This document shows positions 7,389 through 14,816 of a DNA stretch of 36,468 bases, piece by piece. This DNA is from Actinomycetota bacterium (GTDB lineage Bacteria; Actinomycetota; Rubrobacteria; Rubrobacterales; Rubrobacteraceae). The notes below the pieces were generated by a model. The model was not told where the DNA came from. It worked only from the letters and a program-made list of their open reading frames with translations, and searched no databases. The first letter of the stretch is position 1, and every line of letters starts with the position of its first letter. Where the stretch lies: contig CADDZK010000002.1 of assembly GCA_902812425.1 (NCBI GenBank), positions 1 to 36,468 of the forward strand, given 5' to 3'. A program made the translations under genes and the position numbers.

Positions 7389-8203
7389 TCACGCCTGCGC
7401 CTCCTCGGCACCTGCCAGTTCTTCGTCCTCACCTGCGCCTTCGAGCGAGCGTCCGGTTTTGGCGAGGAAGACGTCGTTGAGGCTTGGCTTGTCGAGGCGG
7501 AGGTTGGCGACGCGTACGTTCTCCCTATCCAGGGCGCGAACCACGTCGGCGAGTCCCGCGGCCCCGCCCGAGAGACTGACGGCGACAGCGCCGGGTTGGG
7601 CCCGGATCTCCTCTCCAAACTCCCCGAGTACTCGGGCGACGGCGTCGCGCTCCGAGCGCTCTGCGGGTGTAGCCTCGACACTGGGGCGTCGGATCTCGGC
7701 CTTCAGCGCTTCCGGCGTGTCTTCGGCGACGATCCTGCCGCGGTCGATGATCCCGACCCTCTCGGCGAGCACGTCGGCCTCCTCAAGATATTGCGTTGTC
7801 AGGAAGACCGTCACACCATCTTCCCTGGCGAGCCTGCTGACCTCGGCCCACAGCGCGCTGCGGCTCTGTGGATCGAGGCTCGTCGTCGGCTCGTCGAGGC
7901 AGAGTATCCGCGGCCCGTGAGGAAGGGGTCGAGCGCGGCCTCCTGCAACGCGGCCCCGATGCAGGCACGCACCTGCGGTCCCTCGCGCACGATGTCGTAG
8001 CCCGCAACCGTGGCCGTGCCGCTCTTCGGTGGGAGCAGCGTCGTCAGCATCAGGACCGTCGTCGACTTGCCGGCGCCGTTCGGCCAGAGGAACCCGTAGA
8101 CCTCACCAGGCTCGACGTGCAAATCTATGCCGTCCACGGCCCACGGGCCTCTTCTGAACTCCGTCACGAGGTTCTCGACCTCTATCCCCCGCTCGCGGCC
8201 CAC
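7389..8203 (-). pseudogene. DrrA-like ABC transporter ATPase, internally deleted and frameshifted
   Basis: The 5' part starts at GTG 8203 (overlapping the SDR stop as TAGTG) and reads EVENLVTEFRRGPWAVDGIDL, then the nucleotide-binding loop LWPNGAGKST, and the Q-loop region AALQEAALDPFLTGR. The first Gly of Walker A is Trp40. Near 7907-7912 the frame changes and jumps directly to RILCLDEPTTSLDP (Walker B), then FLTTQYLEEADVLAERVGII and the normal C-terminal domain, to 7389. The 60-70 residues between, including the ABC signature helix, are missing. A DrrA protein is normally 310-330 residues. Without the signature motif and with a frame change it cannot work as an ABC ATPase. Two partial frames remain open (8203-7811 and 7814-7389). 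Confidence 0.8.
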
Positions 8204-9072
8204 TAGGCCGTCACCTTCAGGCCCGTCAACTCCTCGCTCATCTCCCAGAGCGTGCGGCGGGCTTCCGGGTCATTGGCGATCTCCTGCGCCTCGATCTCCT
8301 CGCGGTCCGAGAAGTACTTGCCGCTAACCCCCTCGACCTCGGGCGAGGAGGCCAGCCAGATCAGGGTGTCAGCCCCCTGCTCGGGCGTCCGCATGAAGGG
8401 CTTGGCGGCCCTGAAAAAGAGGGCCATCGGACCGCCATTGTTCTTGCCGAAGTTGGTACCGACCCCGCCCGGATGCAGGCAGTTCGCGGTAACGTCCGTC
8501 CCCTTCAGGCGCTCCGCGAGCTCGTAGGTGAACATGATATTGGCGAGCTTGGTCATCCCGTAGACCGGGAAACCCCTGTACTTGCGCCTCGACTGCAGAT
8601 CACCGAAGTCCATGCTTCCCCAGCGCTGCGCCTCCGAAGAGACCGTGATCACGCGGCTCGGTGCGCTCTCTTTGAGACGGTCGAGCAAGAAGTTCGTGAG
8701 CAGGAACGGCGCGAGGTGGTTTATAGCGAGCGTCGTCTCGATGCCGTCTGGCGTCTCGGTGCGCCTGCTCTGCACGAGCCCTGCGTTGTTGGCGAGCACG
8801 TCCAGCCGGTCGTGGCGTGCGAGGAACGTCTCGGCCAGACGACGGACCTCGCTCTGCACGCAGAGGTCAGCGAGGATCAGCTCAACGGAATCGCTGTGGC
8901 CCTGCTCCCTGATCTCCTCCAGCGCGGCCTCGCCGCGCTCGGGGTTGCGCCCGACGACGACGACTTTCGCGCCCATCGCCGCAAGCGCCACCGCGGCCGC
9001 CTTGCCGATACCGGAGGTGCCGCCCGTGATGAGGACCGTCTTACCCCCGATACCGCCGTTAGGATTATCCAA
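8203..9072 (-). CDS. short-chain dehydrogenase/reductase (retinol dehydrogenase-like)
   Basis: A 289-residue NAD(P)-dependent SDR. The cofactor motif TGGTSGIG is at residues 16-23, the structural NNAG at 95-98, and the catalytic Ser (SS at 145-146), Tyr171 and Lys175 (YGMTK) are all present. GRNP at the end of the second strand suggests NADP preference. The sequence around LANIMFTYELAERL and NCLHPGGVGTN is typical of the retinol-dehydrogenase/WW-oxidoreductase-like group. The start is probably TTG at 9072 with GGGAGAG 4 nt upstream. The gene is the first of a right-to-left run into the decayed DrrAB genes. The substrate is unknown. Confidence 0.88.
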   Translation of the reverse strand: MDNPNGGIGGKTVLITGGTSGIGKAAAVALAAMGAKVVVVGRNPERGEAALEEIREQGHSDSVELILADLCVQSEVRRLAETFLARHDRLDVLANNAGLVQSRRTETPDGIETTLAINHLAPFLLTNFLLDRLKESAPSRVITVSSEAQRWGSMDFGDLQSRRKYRGFPVYGMTKLANIMFTYELAERLKGTDVTANCLHPGGVGTNFGKNNGGPMALFFRAAKPFMRTPEQGADTLIWLASSPEVEGVSGKYFSDREEIEAQEIANDPEARRTLWEMSEELTGLKVTA

Positions 9073-9142
9073 GATCTCTCCCGCTCCAGAAAGCTCGCGT
9101 ACACCCTGAGTCTATAACCCAGTGTGCTCTTCTTACCTATGC

Positions 9143-9160
9143 GGCTCCGTAAGCGGAGCC
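9143..9160 (-). terminator. perfect 7-bp hairpin after the MBL/small-ORF operon
   Basis: GGCTCCG (9143-9149) and CGGAGCC (9154-9160) form a perfect 7-bp stem with a 4-nt TAAG loop, 5 nt beyond the stop of the small ORF. There is no T-run on the minus strand after it, so it may protect the 3' end or assist factor-dependent termination rather than act as a classical terminator. Confidence 0.45.
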
Positions 9161-9165
9161 ACGCT

Positions 9166-9336
9166 CTATCCGCCCGTATTCTCCGGTCTTCTCCCGGTCT
9201 TCGTGAGGTAGAAAGCCGGGTCTTCGTCGACCATCCAGGTCCACTCTTCGCTATCAGCGGCCCGCGAGGACTCCGGTGTGCCACCGAACTCGTTGCCGTG
9301 TCCCGAGTACTCCACAGCGTCTCTCTTGCTCTTCAA
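9166..9336 (-). CDS. small hypothetical protein (56 aa) translationally coupled to the MBL hydrolase
   Basis: A 57-codon ORF that starts at TTG 9336 and ends at the TAG at 9166-9168. It overlaps the stop of the MBL-fold gene by four bases (TTGA). An AGAGGAGGT ribosome binding site, 5 nt before the TTG and inside the MBL coding end, is one of the strongest in the window. The peptide is hydrophilic: MKSKRDAVEYSGHG at the start, FGGTPESSRAADSEEW and EDPAFYLTKTGRRP later; three Trp/Phe/Tyr-rich spots are spaced along it. There is no signal peptide or membrane helix. I do not recognise a family. The strong coupled start argues that it is made, perhaps as a partner of the hydrolase. Confidence 0.6.
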   Translation of the reverse strand: MKSKRDAVEYSGHGNEFGGTPESSRAADSEEWTWMVDEDPAFYLTKTGRRPENTGG

Positions 9337-10196
9337 GATCTACCTCCTCTGAACTGGTCGATGAGGTCTTCGGCATCCTGCGCCGTCTCCAGCGTCTGCC
9401 AGTAGCGGCGTCCTGGCTCCCCCTCCTCGCGCACGACGCGCCCGAATCCGGAGCCTGGGATATGGCCTGCGGCGACGGTGATGTCGTCGGCCTCGAGCCA
9501 GGCGAGCAACATCTCGCGGGTACGCGCGGCCTGCTCCTTGTCCATGTCGAAGTGGACGTTCCACGTCGGCTCCGTCGCCTGCGCAGGGTGCACGATGGCG
9601 TCACCCGCCACGAGTGCCTGCTCCCCACCGGAGGAGACGAGCAGGCTGCTGTGTCCCGGCGAGTGACCGGGGGTCGGTATGGCCGTTAGCTCTTCGCTGA
9701 CCGGCTCCTCGCCATCGAGCAACTCCAGGACACCCAGCTCGTCGAGCGCAGCGACGGCGCGTCCCAGGTACGGGGCGGAGATCTCCCACTCTGTGGCCTG
9801 CGTGACGTAGCGGGCCTCGGGGAAGAAGGGTTCACCGTCGGGCTTGACGCTCCAGCCGAGATGGTCGCCGTGCAGATGGGTCAAAAAGACGGTATCCACG
9901 TCCTCCGGGTAGACACCAGCGTTCTCTAGCTCCACGAGCAGGTTGCCGCCAGCGCCCATGGCCTGCGGACCGACGCCCGCATCCACGAGGACCGTGCCCT
10001 CGGGAGAACGCAGCACGTAAGACCCCACGCGTCCGCGCAACGTCTCACGGTCGGCGAAAGCCCAAGGGTATCGGTGCAGGTAAGGCTCCCACTGATCTTC
10101 CATGACGCCGGGGAAGATCTGATCCAACCTGAAAAAAGCCCCCTCGATGTCCGTCAGAGCCGTAATATCGACTCTTCCTACTTTTATACTCTTCAA
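9333..10196 (-). CDS. MBL-fold metallo-hydrolase (lactonase-like)
   Basis: A 287-residue metallo-beta-lactamase-fold hydrolase. The metal motif HLHGDH is at residues 107-112, the next ligand is in PTPGHSPGHSS, and the bridging Asp is in VAGDAIVHPAQ. A late His is in AAGHIPGSGFG. The two-metal HxHxDH arrangement and overall length match the AHL-lactonase-like and other small-molecule hydrolases rather than RNA-processing members. The start is TTG 10196 with AAGGAGG 8-9 nt upstream. The downstream small ORF overlaps its stop. The DMT exporter gene ends 5 nt upstream (10202), so all three may be one transcript. The substrate is not known. Confidence 0.85.
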   Translation of the reverse strand: MKSIKVGRVDITALTDIEGAFFRLDQIFPGVMEDQWEPYLHRYPWAFADRETLRGRVGSYVLRSPEGTVLVDAGVGPQAMGAGGNLLVELENAGVYPEDVDTVFLTHLHGDHLGWSVKPDGEPFFPEARYVTQATEWEISAPYLGRAVAALDELGVLELLDGEEPVSEELTAIPTPGHSPGHSSLLVSSGGEQALVAGDAIVHPAQATEPTWNVHFDMDKEQAARTREMLLAWLEADDITVAAGHIPGSGFGRVVREEGEPGRRYWQTLETAQDAEDLIDQFRGGRS

Positions 10197-10201
10197 GATC
10201 T

Positions 10202-11263
10202 CTAACCTCCTTCAGAGAGGCGTGTACTACTCTGGCGCACCCCTGATTTGACGCGGTTCATAGCGGCTATCGCCGCGACGACGAGCACGACGCCGGCGCC
10301 CTGCGCAACGGTGAGCGGCTGTCCGAGCAGCAGCCAGTTGAGCGTGACCCCCGTCGCCGGGTAGGCGAGCTCGGCGAGCGTCGCGTAGCTGGCCGGCGTG
10401 CTCCTGAGGCCCCTGTAGTACAACAGCAGACCGAGAAGTCCCGGGAAGAGGGCGATGAGCACGAGGTTGCGCGCGACGTGTGGTTCGGCGAGCGCCCCGG
10501 TGAAACTCCCGGCAGCGTTCGGGACCGTTATGGCCGCCCATACGAGGAGCAAAGGGAGCGCGACGAGGAAGCGTGCTCCCGTGAGCGTCGGGAATGAGAG
10601 CCGCTCGCCGAGGTAGCGGCCCATCGCAGTAGAGGTGCCCCACAGGGCAGCAGCCCCGAGGGCGGCGACGGCGAACTCGAGCCGCGCCCGCCCGACCTGC
10701 GTGAAAGGAGCGAGCAGACCCCCCGGCTCCCCGATGAGATCCCCGAAAGCCAGCAGGTAGGCCCCGAGCGCGGCGACGGCGAAGATGGGAGCGTAGAGCA
10801 CGGTCAGCCTCTCCCCGAGCACCACGGCCGCGGCGGTGATGGCGAAGAGCGGCTGCGTCTGTTGCAGGAGCAAGACGGTGTTCACAGAACCCGAACCGGC
10901 CTCGAAGGCCGCGAAGAGCCCCGTGGTGAACAGGATGGTGGCCACGGCCGACCCGCCCCATCCGACGACGATGAGAGCACCCCAACGCGGGAGATCCAGG
11001 GTCAACATCTCCCGCCATCCACGCACCACAGCGGGCACGGCGTACAGAGCGAGTACGAGATGCTCGCCCATCACAAGCAGAACGGGCGCAAAGGCGGCGC
11101 TCAAGGGAGCACGCAATACGGTGTCAGTCCCCCAGACGGAAGCCCCGAGCGCGACGAGCAACACGCCAGCCCCGGCGACGCCACCGACTCCCCGCCGGTC
11201 CAGCGTGCGAGCCCCCGTGTCCACCTCTAGACCACCAGCCGATCTATCGCGGACACCCGCCAT
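10202..11263 (-). CDS. EamA/DMT-family transporter
   Basis: Drug/metabolite-family permease with ten predicted helices and two EamA repeats. The first repeat includes GASVWGTDTVLRAPL, and the second ALWGTSTAMGRYLGERL. The characteristic DMT ends YPATGVTLNWLLLGQPL and GAGVVLVVAAI are clear. The frame is open further upstream, but that extension runs through the promoter palindromes, so I chose ATG 11263 (353 aa); GTG 11224 is another possibility. It is divergent from a MarR gene 150-190 bp away, a standard regulator-exporter pair. Export of an amino acid, nucleoside or drug is typical for the family; the substrate is not visible here. Confidence 0.85.
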   Translation of the reverse strand: MAGVRDRSAGGLEVDTGARTLDRRGVGGVAGAGVLLVALGASVWGTDTVLRAPLSAAFAPVLLVMGEHLVLALYAVPAVVRGWREMLTLDLPRWGALIVVGWGGSAVATILFTTGLFAAFEAGSGSVNTVLLLQQTQPLFAITAAAVVLGERLTVLYAPIFAVAALGAYLLAFGDLIGEPGGLLAPFTQVGRARLEFAVAALGAAALWGTSTAMGRYLGERLSFPTLTGARFLVALPLLLVWAAITVPNAAGSFTGALAEPHVARNLVLIALFPGLLGLLLYYRGLRSTPASYATLAELAYPATGVTLNWLLLGQPLTVAQGAGVVLVVAAIAAMNRVKSGVRQSSTRLSEGG

Positions 11264-11357
11264 CCCAGATCCAGCATACCCGCAGCCAGTACGCCTCTCC
11301 TCTCCACCCGCTACCCGCTCCTTTCGCCAAACTATAGACGGCCAGCTTACGATAATC

Positions 11358-11371
11358 GTGTATATATACAC
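11358..11371. promoter_or_regulatory. 14-bp perfect palindrome GTGTATA-TATACAC
   Basis: An exact 14-bp AT-rich palindrome in the gap between the DMT exporter and MarR genes, about 100 bp before the exporter ATG. Its symmetry and lack of loop fit a dimeric regulator site. Confidence 0.5.
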
Positions 11372-11378
11372 ATTAACA

Positions 11379-11408
11379 TTGACAACAATATACGTCAAAC
11401 GCTAAGAT
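11379..11408 (+). promoter_or_regulatory. predicted MarR promoter with an inverted repeat (TTGAC-N10-GTCAA)
   Basis: TTGACA (11379-11384) and TAAGAT (11403-11408) are separated by 18 bp and would start transcription near 11415. The -35 itself is the left arm of an inverted repeat TTGAC (11379-11383) / GTCAA (11394-11398) with a 10-bp gap. On the opposite strand TTGACG at the right arm could serve the exporter. One repressor dimer could therefore shut both directions, the usual arrangement for a MarR gene beside its target. Confidence 0.5.
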
Positions 11409-11450
11409 GGCTCAGAGGAGTTGAAGGATAACGCTTATGCGAGGCGGATA

Positions 11451-11918
11451 GTGAGTGTTGTGGATCGGGGATCGGTGGTAGAAGATTCGTCGCTGCGGCT
11501 CGTCGACGAGTTCGCCACCTTCGGGCCTTCTTACATGAAGTGGGTCAGGTCGCGGCTGCAGGACCGGGGGATGACGTATGCCAGGATGCGGTTGCTCGGG
11601 GCTCTGCATTGCAACGGGCCCAGGATCATGACCACCATCAGCGACGAGCTCGGTGTTACCCGGCGCAACGTCACGGCGCTGGTGGACGCGCTCGAGGAGG
11701 AAGGTCTCGTCAGGCGAAAGCCCCACCCCACGGACCGGCGGGCCACCGTCATCGAGATGACCGCGAAGGGTGAGCGGACGATGGACAGGATCTACGACGA
11801 GCACCGCGCCGCTGTGGCCGAGCTGTTCGCGGAGCTGAGCGAGGAAGACCGGGGGGAGCTCACCCGCATCCTCGGCACCCTGCGCCAGGTATTGCGGCGC
11901 GAAGGCATCTGCTGCTAG
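11451..11918 (+). CDS. MarR-family transcriptional regulator
   Basis: A winged-helix regulator of about 155 residues. After a long N-terminal helix (EFATFGPSYMKWVRSRL) come MTYARMRLLGAL, the recognition helix region ISDELGVTRRNVTALVDAL and the wing RKPHPTDRRATVIEMTAKGE with the DxRxxxxxMTxxG pattern. A TTG at 11421 would give 10 more residues, but its AGAGGAG touches the start codon and the predicted transcript begins only a few bases upstream. GTG 11451, with GAGGCGG before it, fits better. It is divergent from the DMT exporter and convergent with the CynX-type permease; the exporter is the likely target. Confidence 0.85.
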   Translation: MSVVDRGSVVEDSSLRLVDEFATFGPSYMKWVRSRLQDRGMTYARMRLLGALHCNGPRIMTTISDELGVTRRNVTALVDALEEEGLVRRKPHPTDRRATVIEMTAKGERTMDRIYDEHRAAVAELFAELSEEDRGELTRILGTLRQVLRREGICC

Positions 11919-11928
11919 AGGCGTCTCT

Positions 11929-13164
11929 CTACTCGCCCGTTCGCGGAGGAGGTATGCCTACCTGGGCGTCGCGGGCCGCACCGAGGCCGGAGATCTGGAG
12001 GCACACCACGACGGCCAGCAGCAGCGCCAGTGGGATCGTCCACGCGTGCGTGGCGTCGCGCAGAACGCCGAAGAGGGACGGTCCGAAAGCTGCGAACAGG
12101 TAGCCCACGCACTGGGCCATGCCTGATAGAGCGGCGGAGTGCTCGGGGTCCGGGGCCCGCAGGGCGAAGAAAGTAAGCGCCAGGCTGAAGCACGCCCCCT
12201 GACCCAGCCCCAGGAAGAGTATCCAGAGTACGCTGGCGGCGTCTGGGGCGGCCATCAGGCCCAGGATACCCGCCCCGTTCAGGGCCACTGCGCCCGTGAC
12301 GACGGCTCGTTGGGAGGGCCTTCTGCCGGCGATCACCGGCGCGAAGAACATCGACACTATCGCCACCGCCTGCGCGAGCGCGAGCATCCATCCGGCTCTG
12401 GAGGTGCTCATCCCCCCTGCACGCAGGATCTCGGGCAGCCACGTCAGCGTAACGTAGTAGGCCAGAGACTGCAGCCCCATGAACAGCGTTACCTGCCAGG
12501 CGAGCGGCGACCTCCACAGGCCGCCTACCTCGTGGTGGCCCCCGGCGGACGCGCCGCCGTTGCGGCCTCCCTTGAAGCGGGGGATCCACGCGATGGCTGC
12601 GATGACGGCGGGGAGGGACCACAGGGCCAGAGAACCCCGCCAGCCGGCGTATTGCGCGACCGGGAGGCTCACGCCGGCCGCGAGCGTGGCGCTGACACCC
12701 AGCGTGGTCGAGTAGACGCTCGTCACGAGGCCCACGCGCTCAGGGAAGTCCCGCTTCACCAGGCCGGGCAGGAGCACGTTGCCGACCGCGATCGCCGCCC
12801 CGAGAACCGCCGAGCCCGAGAACAGCGCGGCCACCCCGCCTGCCGAGCGCAGCAGGATACCCGCCGCGAGCGCGAGCAGGCTCACGAGCAGCACGCGCTC
12901 CATGCCGAACCGGCGCGCCAGCCGCGGCGCGACAGGGGAGAGCACACCGAAAGCCAGAAGCGGTAGCGTCGTGAGCAGGCCCACCACCCCGTGCGACAGG
13001 CCCGCATCGGCCCGGATCTCGCCGATCAAGGGCGCTACCGAGGTGAGCGCGGGTCGCAGGTTGACCGACACGAGCACGACACTCACGACGAGGAGCACGA
13101 CTCGAAAACGCGTCGTGCCGTGGTGGCCGGCGGATGTTCCCTTCGTAGACGCCTTCTTGCTCAT
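11929..13164 (-). CDS. MFS transporter, CynX/NimT family
   Basis: A 12-helix permease of 411 residues, related to the cyanate transporter CynX and nitroimidazole resistance protein NimT. Signature pieces are VSVNLRPALTSVAPLIGEI in the first helix and loop (the NLRPAxTSVxPL pattern is diagnostic), GVLSPVAPRLARRFGMERVL, and VGNVLLPGLVKRDFPERVGLVTSVYS. A His-rich loop (GGHHEVGG) follows helix 6. ATG 13164 was chosen; GTG 13179 in the same frame lies closer to a GGAAG site. The gene stands alone, 10 nt from the convergent MarR stop. Physiological substrates of this family are mostly unproven. Confidence 0.87.
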   Translation of the reverse strand: MSKKASTKGTSAGHHGTTRFRVVLLVVSVVLVSVNLRPALTSVAPLIGEIRADAGLSHGVVGLLTTLPLLAFGVLSPVAPRLARRFGMERVLLVSLLALAAGILLRSAGGVAALFSGSAVLGAAIAVGNVLLPGLVKRDFPERVGLVTSVYSTTLGVSATLAAGVSLPVAQYAGWRGSLALWSLPAVIAAIAWIPRFKGGRNGGASAGGHHEVGGLWRSPLAWQVTLFMGLQSLAYYVTLTWLPEILRAGGMSTSRAGWMLALAQAVAIVSMFFAPVIAGRRPSQRAVVTGAVALNGAGILGLMAAPDAASVLWILFLGLGQGACFSLALTFFALRAPDPEHSAALSGMAQCVGYLFAAFGPSLFGVLRDATHAWTIPLALLLAVVVCLQISGLGAARDAQVGIPPPRTGE

Positions 13165-13300
13165 TCGGACACTGTACACCGCTTCCGGGGGGTGGAGTGA
13201 AGATCTCCCCGCCGTCCCGGAGGTGCGCCCGCGAAAGCGTTTGCCCGAATGATCTTACGCTCGTGCCTTGGTAGGCGGACGAGTACCCCTTCTCAGCGCC

Positions 13301-13688
13301 TCACGGCTGGATGACGTAGTCGATCCAGTCCACGTAGGTGTTCGTGGTCTTTTTCGGCCTCTTGCCGTCGAGCCAGTTCGGGAACCAGCCGTTGAGCATC
13401 AGGTGCATCGAGGTCTGAGGTACGCCGGTGTCCCAGGAGCTCATGTTCGCCCCGTCCACGTAGAAAGTTACGTAGGCCCGGCCCGTGCCCGGGTCGTAGA
13501 GGTAGTCGAAGCGATATTCGTGGAAGCCTGCGGTAGGATCGAAGGGCAGTGACACGGTCGTCGTATGGGTCTGGCGACCGCCAGCGTAGGTGGTGAACAT
13601 GATCCTGCGGGTGGAGTCGTTGTAGATCTCCACGTCGATCTCGCTCTCGTAGTCGGGGGCCTTGTAGAGGAGTCGGCGCGGCGCACCT
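13301..13688 (-). pseudogene. GH16 endo-glucanase C-terminal half, 5' truncated
   Basis: Glycoside hydrolase family 16 enzymes cut beta-1,3/1,4-glucans and related polymers outside the cell. The frame ends at the stop just after DYVIQP (13301) and contains YESEIDVEIYND, which holds the GH16 catalytic ExDxE pair, then FDPTAGFHEYRFDYL, VTFYVDG and MLNGWFPNWLDG, all normal for the second half of the jelly roll. Going upstream the frame meets a TGA at 13689-13691 with no signal peptide and none of the N-terminal 110-150 residues. The catalytic motif survives, but half of the sandwich is gone and the GTG at 13633 would start inside the motif. It lies just before the sugar operon. Confidence 0.72.
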
Positions 13689-13816
13689 GATCAGAGGGGC
13701 TCCCGAGAGGCGTGCAGGTTCGCACCCGCAGCACGTATCGTGTGGCGCTCGCCGCCGGATTTTGGAATACTGGCCCCCAGAGCATTGGCCCGACAGAGAG
13801 GAGCGGCAGGCGGGCG

Positions 13817-14806
13817 ATGGAAGCGTCGGACGCACTGGAGCGGCCCCTCGACGTACTCACAATCGGGGAGATGGTCGTCGACTTCATCTCGGTCGAGAAG
13901 ACCGACACTCTAAGCAACGCGTCGACCTTCAGGCGATATCTGGGGGGCTCGCCGGCCAACATCGCGGTCTACGTCTCCAAGCTCGGGGGCGCCTCGGCGG
14001 TGGTAGCCAAGACCGGGATCGGGGCCTTCGGAAAGTTCCTCAAGAGCGAGCTCCAGCGCCACGGCGTCACCACGGACTATTTGCTCATGGACCACCGTAC
14101 GCACACCACCGTTATCTTCGTCTCATCGACCGCGGCCACCCCCGATTTCGAGGAGTTCCGTAGCGGCGATTATCTCCTCAGGCCCGAGGAGGTCTCAGAG
14201 GAGGCCCTCTCGCGCACGAAGGTGGTTCACGCCTCGACCTTCGCCCTCTCGCGCGAGCCGTGCCGCTCGTCGGTGATACGTGCCTTCCGCAAGGCCAGCG
14301 AGATGGGCAAGATCGTCTCGCTCGACCCCAACTACAGTAGGAGGGTCTGGCCCGACTACAAGGAGGCCCAGGACGTGATCCGGGAGGCCTATCGCTACGT
14401 CAACGTGACCAAGCCCTCCGCGGACGACGCCAGGCGGGTCTTCGGCCCCGACTACGAGCCCGAGGAGTACATCGAGATGTTCCACGACCTCGGCGCAGAG
14501 ACCGTCGTCTTCACCATGGGCGGGAAGGGGAATTTGATCTCCGAGGACGGCAAGATCACAGCGCACGTCCCCACGCGACCCGTCGACGTAGTCGACGCGA
14601 CGGGGGCGGGGGACGCCTTCTGGGCCGGCTTCCTCACGGCCACCCTCGACGGCAACCCGGCCGAACGCTCGGTGCTCTTCGCCCGTGAGATCGTCGAGCG
14701 TAAACTCACGACGAAGGGCCCCCTGCCTTCGGATATCGACCGCAAAGAGATATACGCCCGCCTGGAGGAGAGCGGTGAGGCCGGAGAGGCTGGGCGGAGA
14801 GGCTGA
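13817..14806 (+). CDS. PfkB-family sugar kinase (probable fructokinase)
   Basis: A 329-residue ribokinase-fold kinase that transfers ATP phosphate to a sugar; fructose is the likely substrate from context. It has the N-terminal substrate-binding signature YLGGSPANIAVYVSKLGG, SLDPNYSRRVWPD, the ATP-loop TMGGKGNLI, and PfkB signature 2 VDATGAGDAFWAGF with anion-hole GAG at 263-265 and base Asp266 all intact. ATG 13817 was chosen because the frame upstream overlaps the decayed GH16 region; GAGAGGAG lies 12-19 nt before it. It is the first gene of a four-gene operon, 10 nt before the SPS-like gene. It is clearly paralogous to the kinase half of the 836-aa fusion. Confidence 0.9.
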   Translation: MEASDALERPLDVLTIGEMVVDFISVEKTDTLSNASTFRRYLGGSPANIAVYVSKLGGASAVVAKTGIGAFGKFLKSELQRHGVTTDYLLMDHRTHTTVIFVSSTAATPDFEEFRSGDYLLRPEEVSEEALSRTKVVHASTFALSREPCRSSVIRAFRKASEMGKIVSLDPNYSRRVWPDYKEAQDVIREAYRYVNVTKPSADDARRVFGPDYEPEEYIEMFHDLGAETVVFTMGGKGNLISEDGKITAHVPTRPVDVVDATGAGDAFWAGFLTATLDGNPAERSVLFAREIVERKLTTKGPLPSDIDRKEIYARLEESGEAGEAGRRG

Positions 14807-14816
14807 GGCTCACCCG

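Noticed and set aside
7178-8203. Programmed frameshifting to make a full ABC ATPase.
   Set aside because: A simple slip cannot restore the missing 60-70 residues with the ABC signature, and the permease is also truncated.
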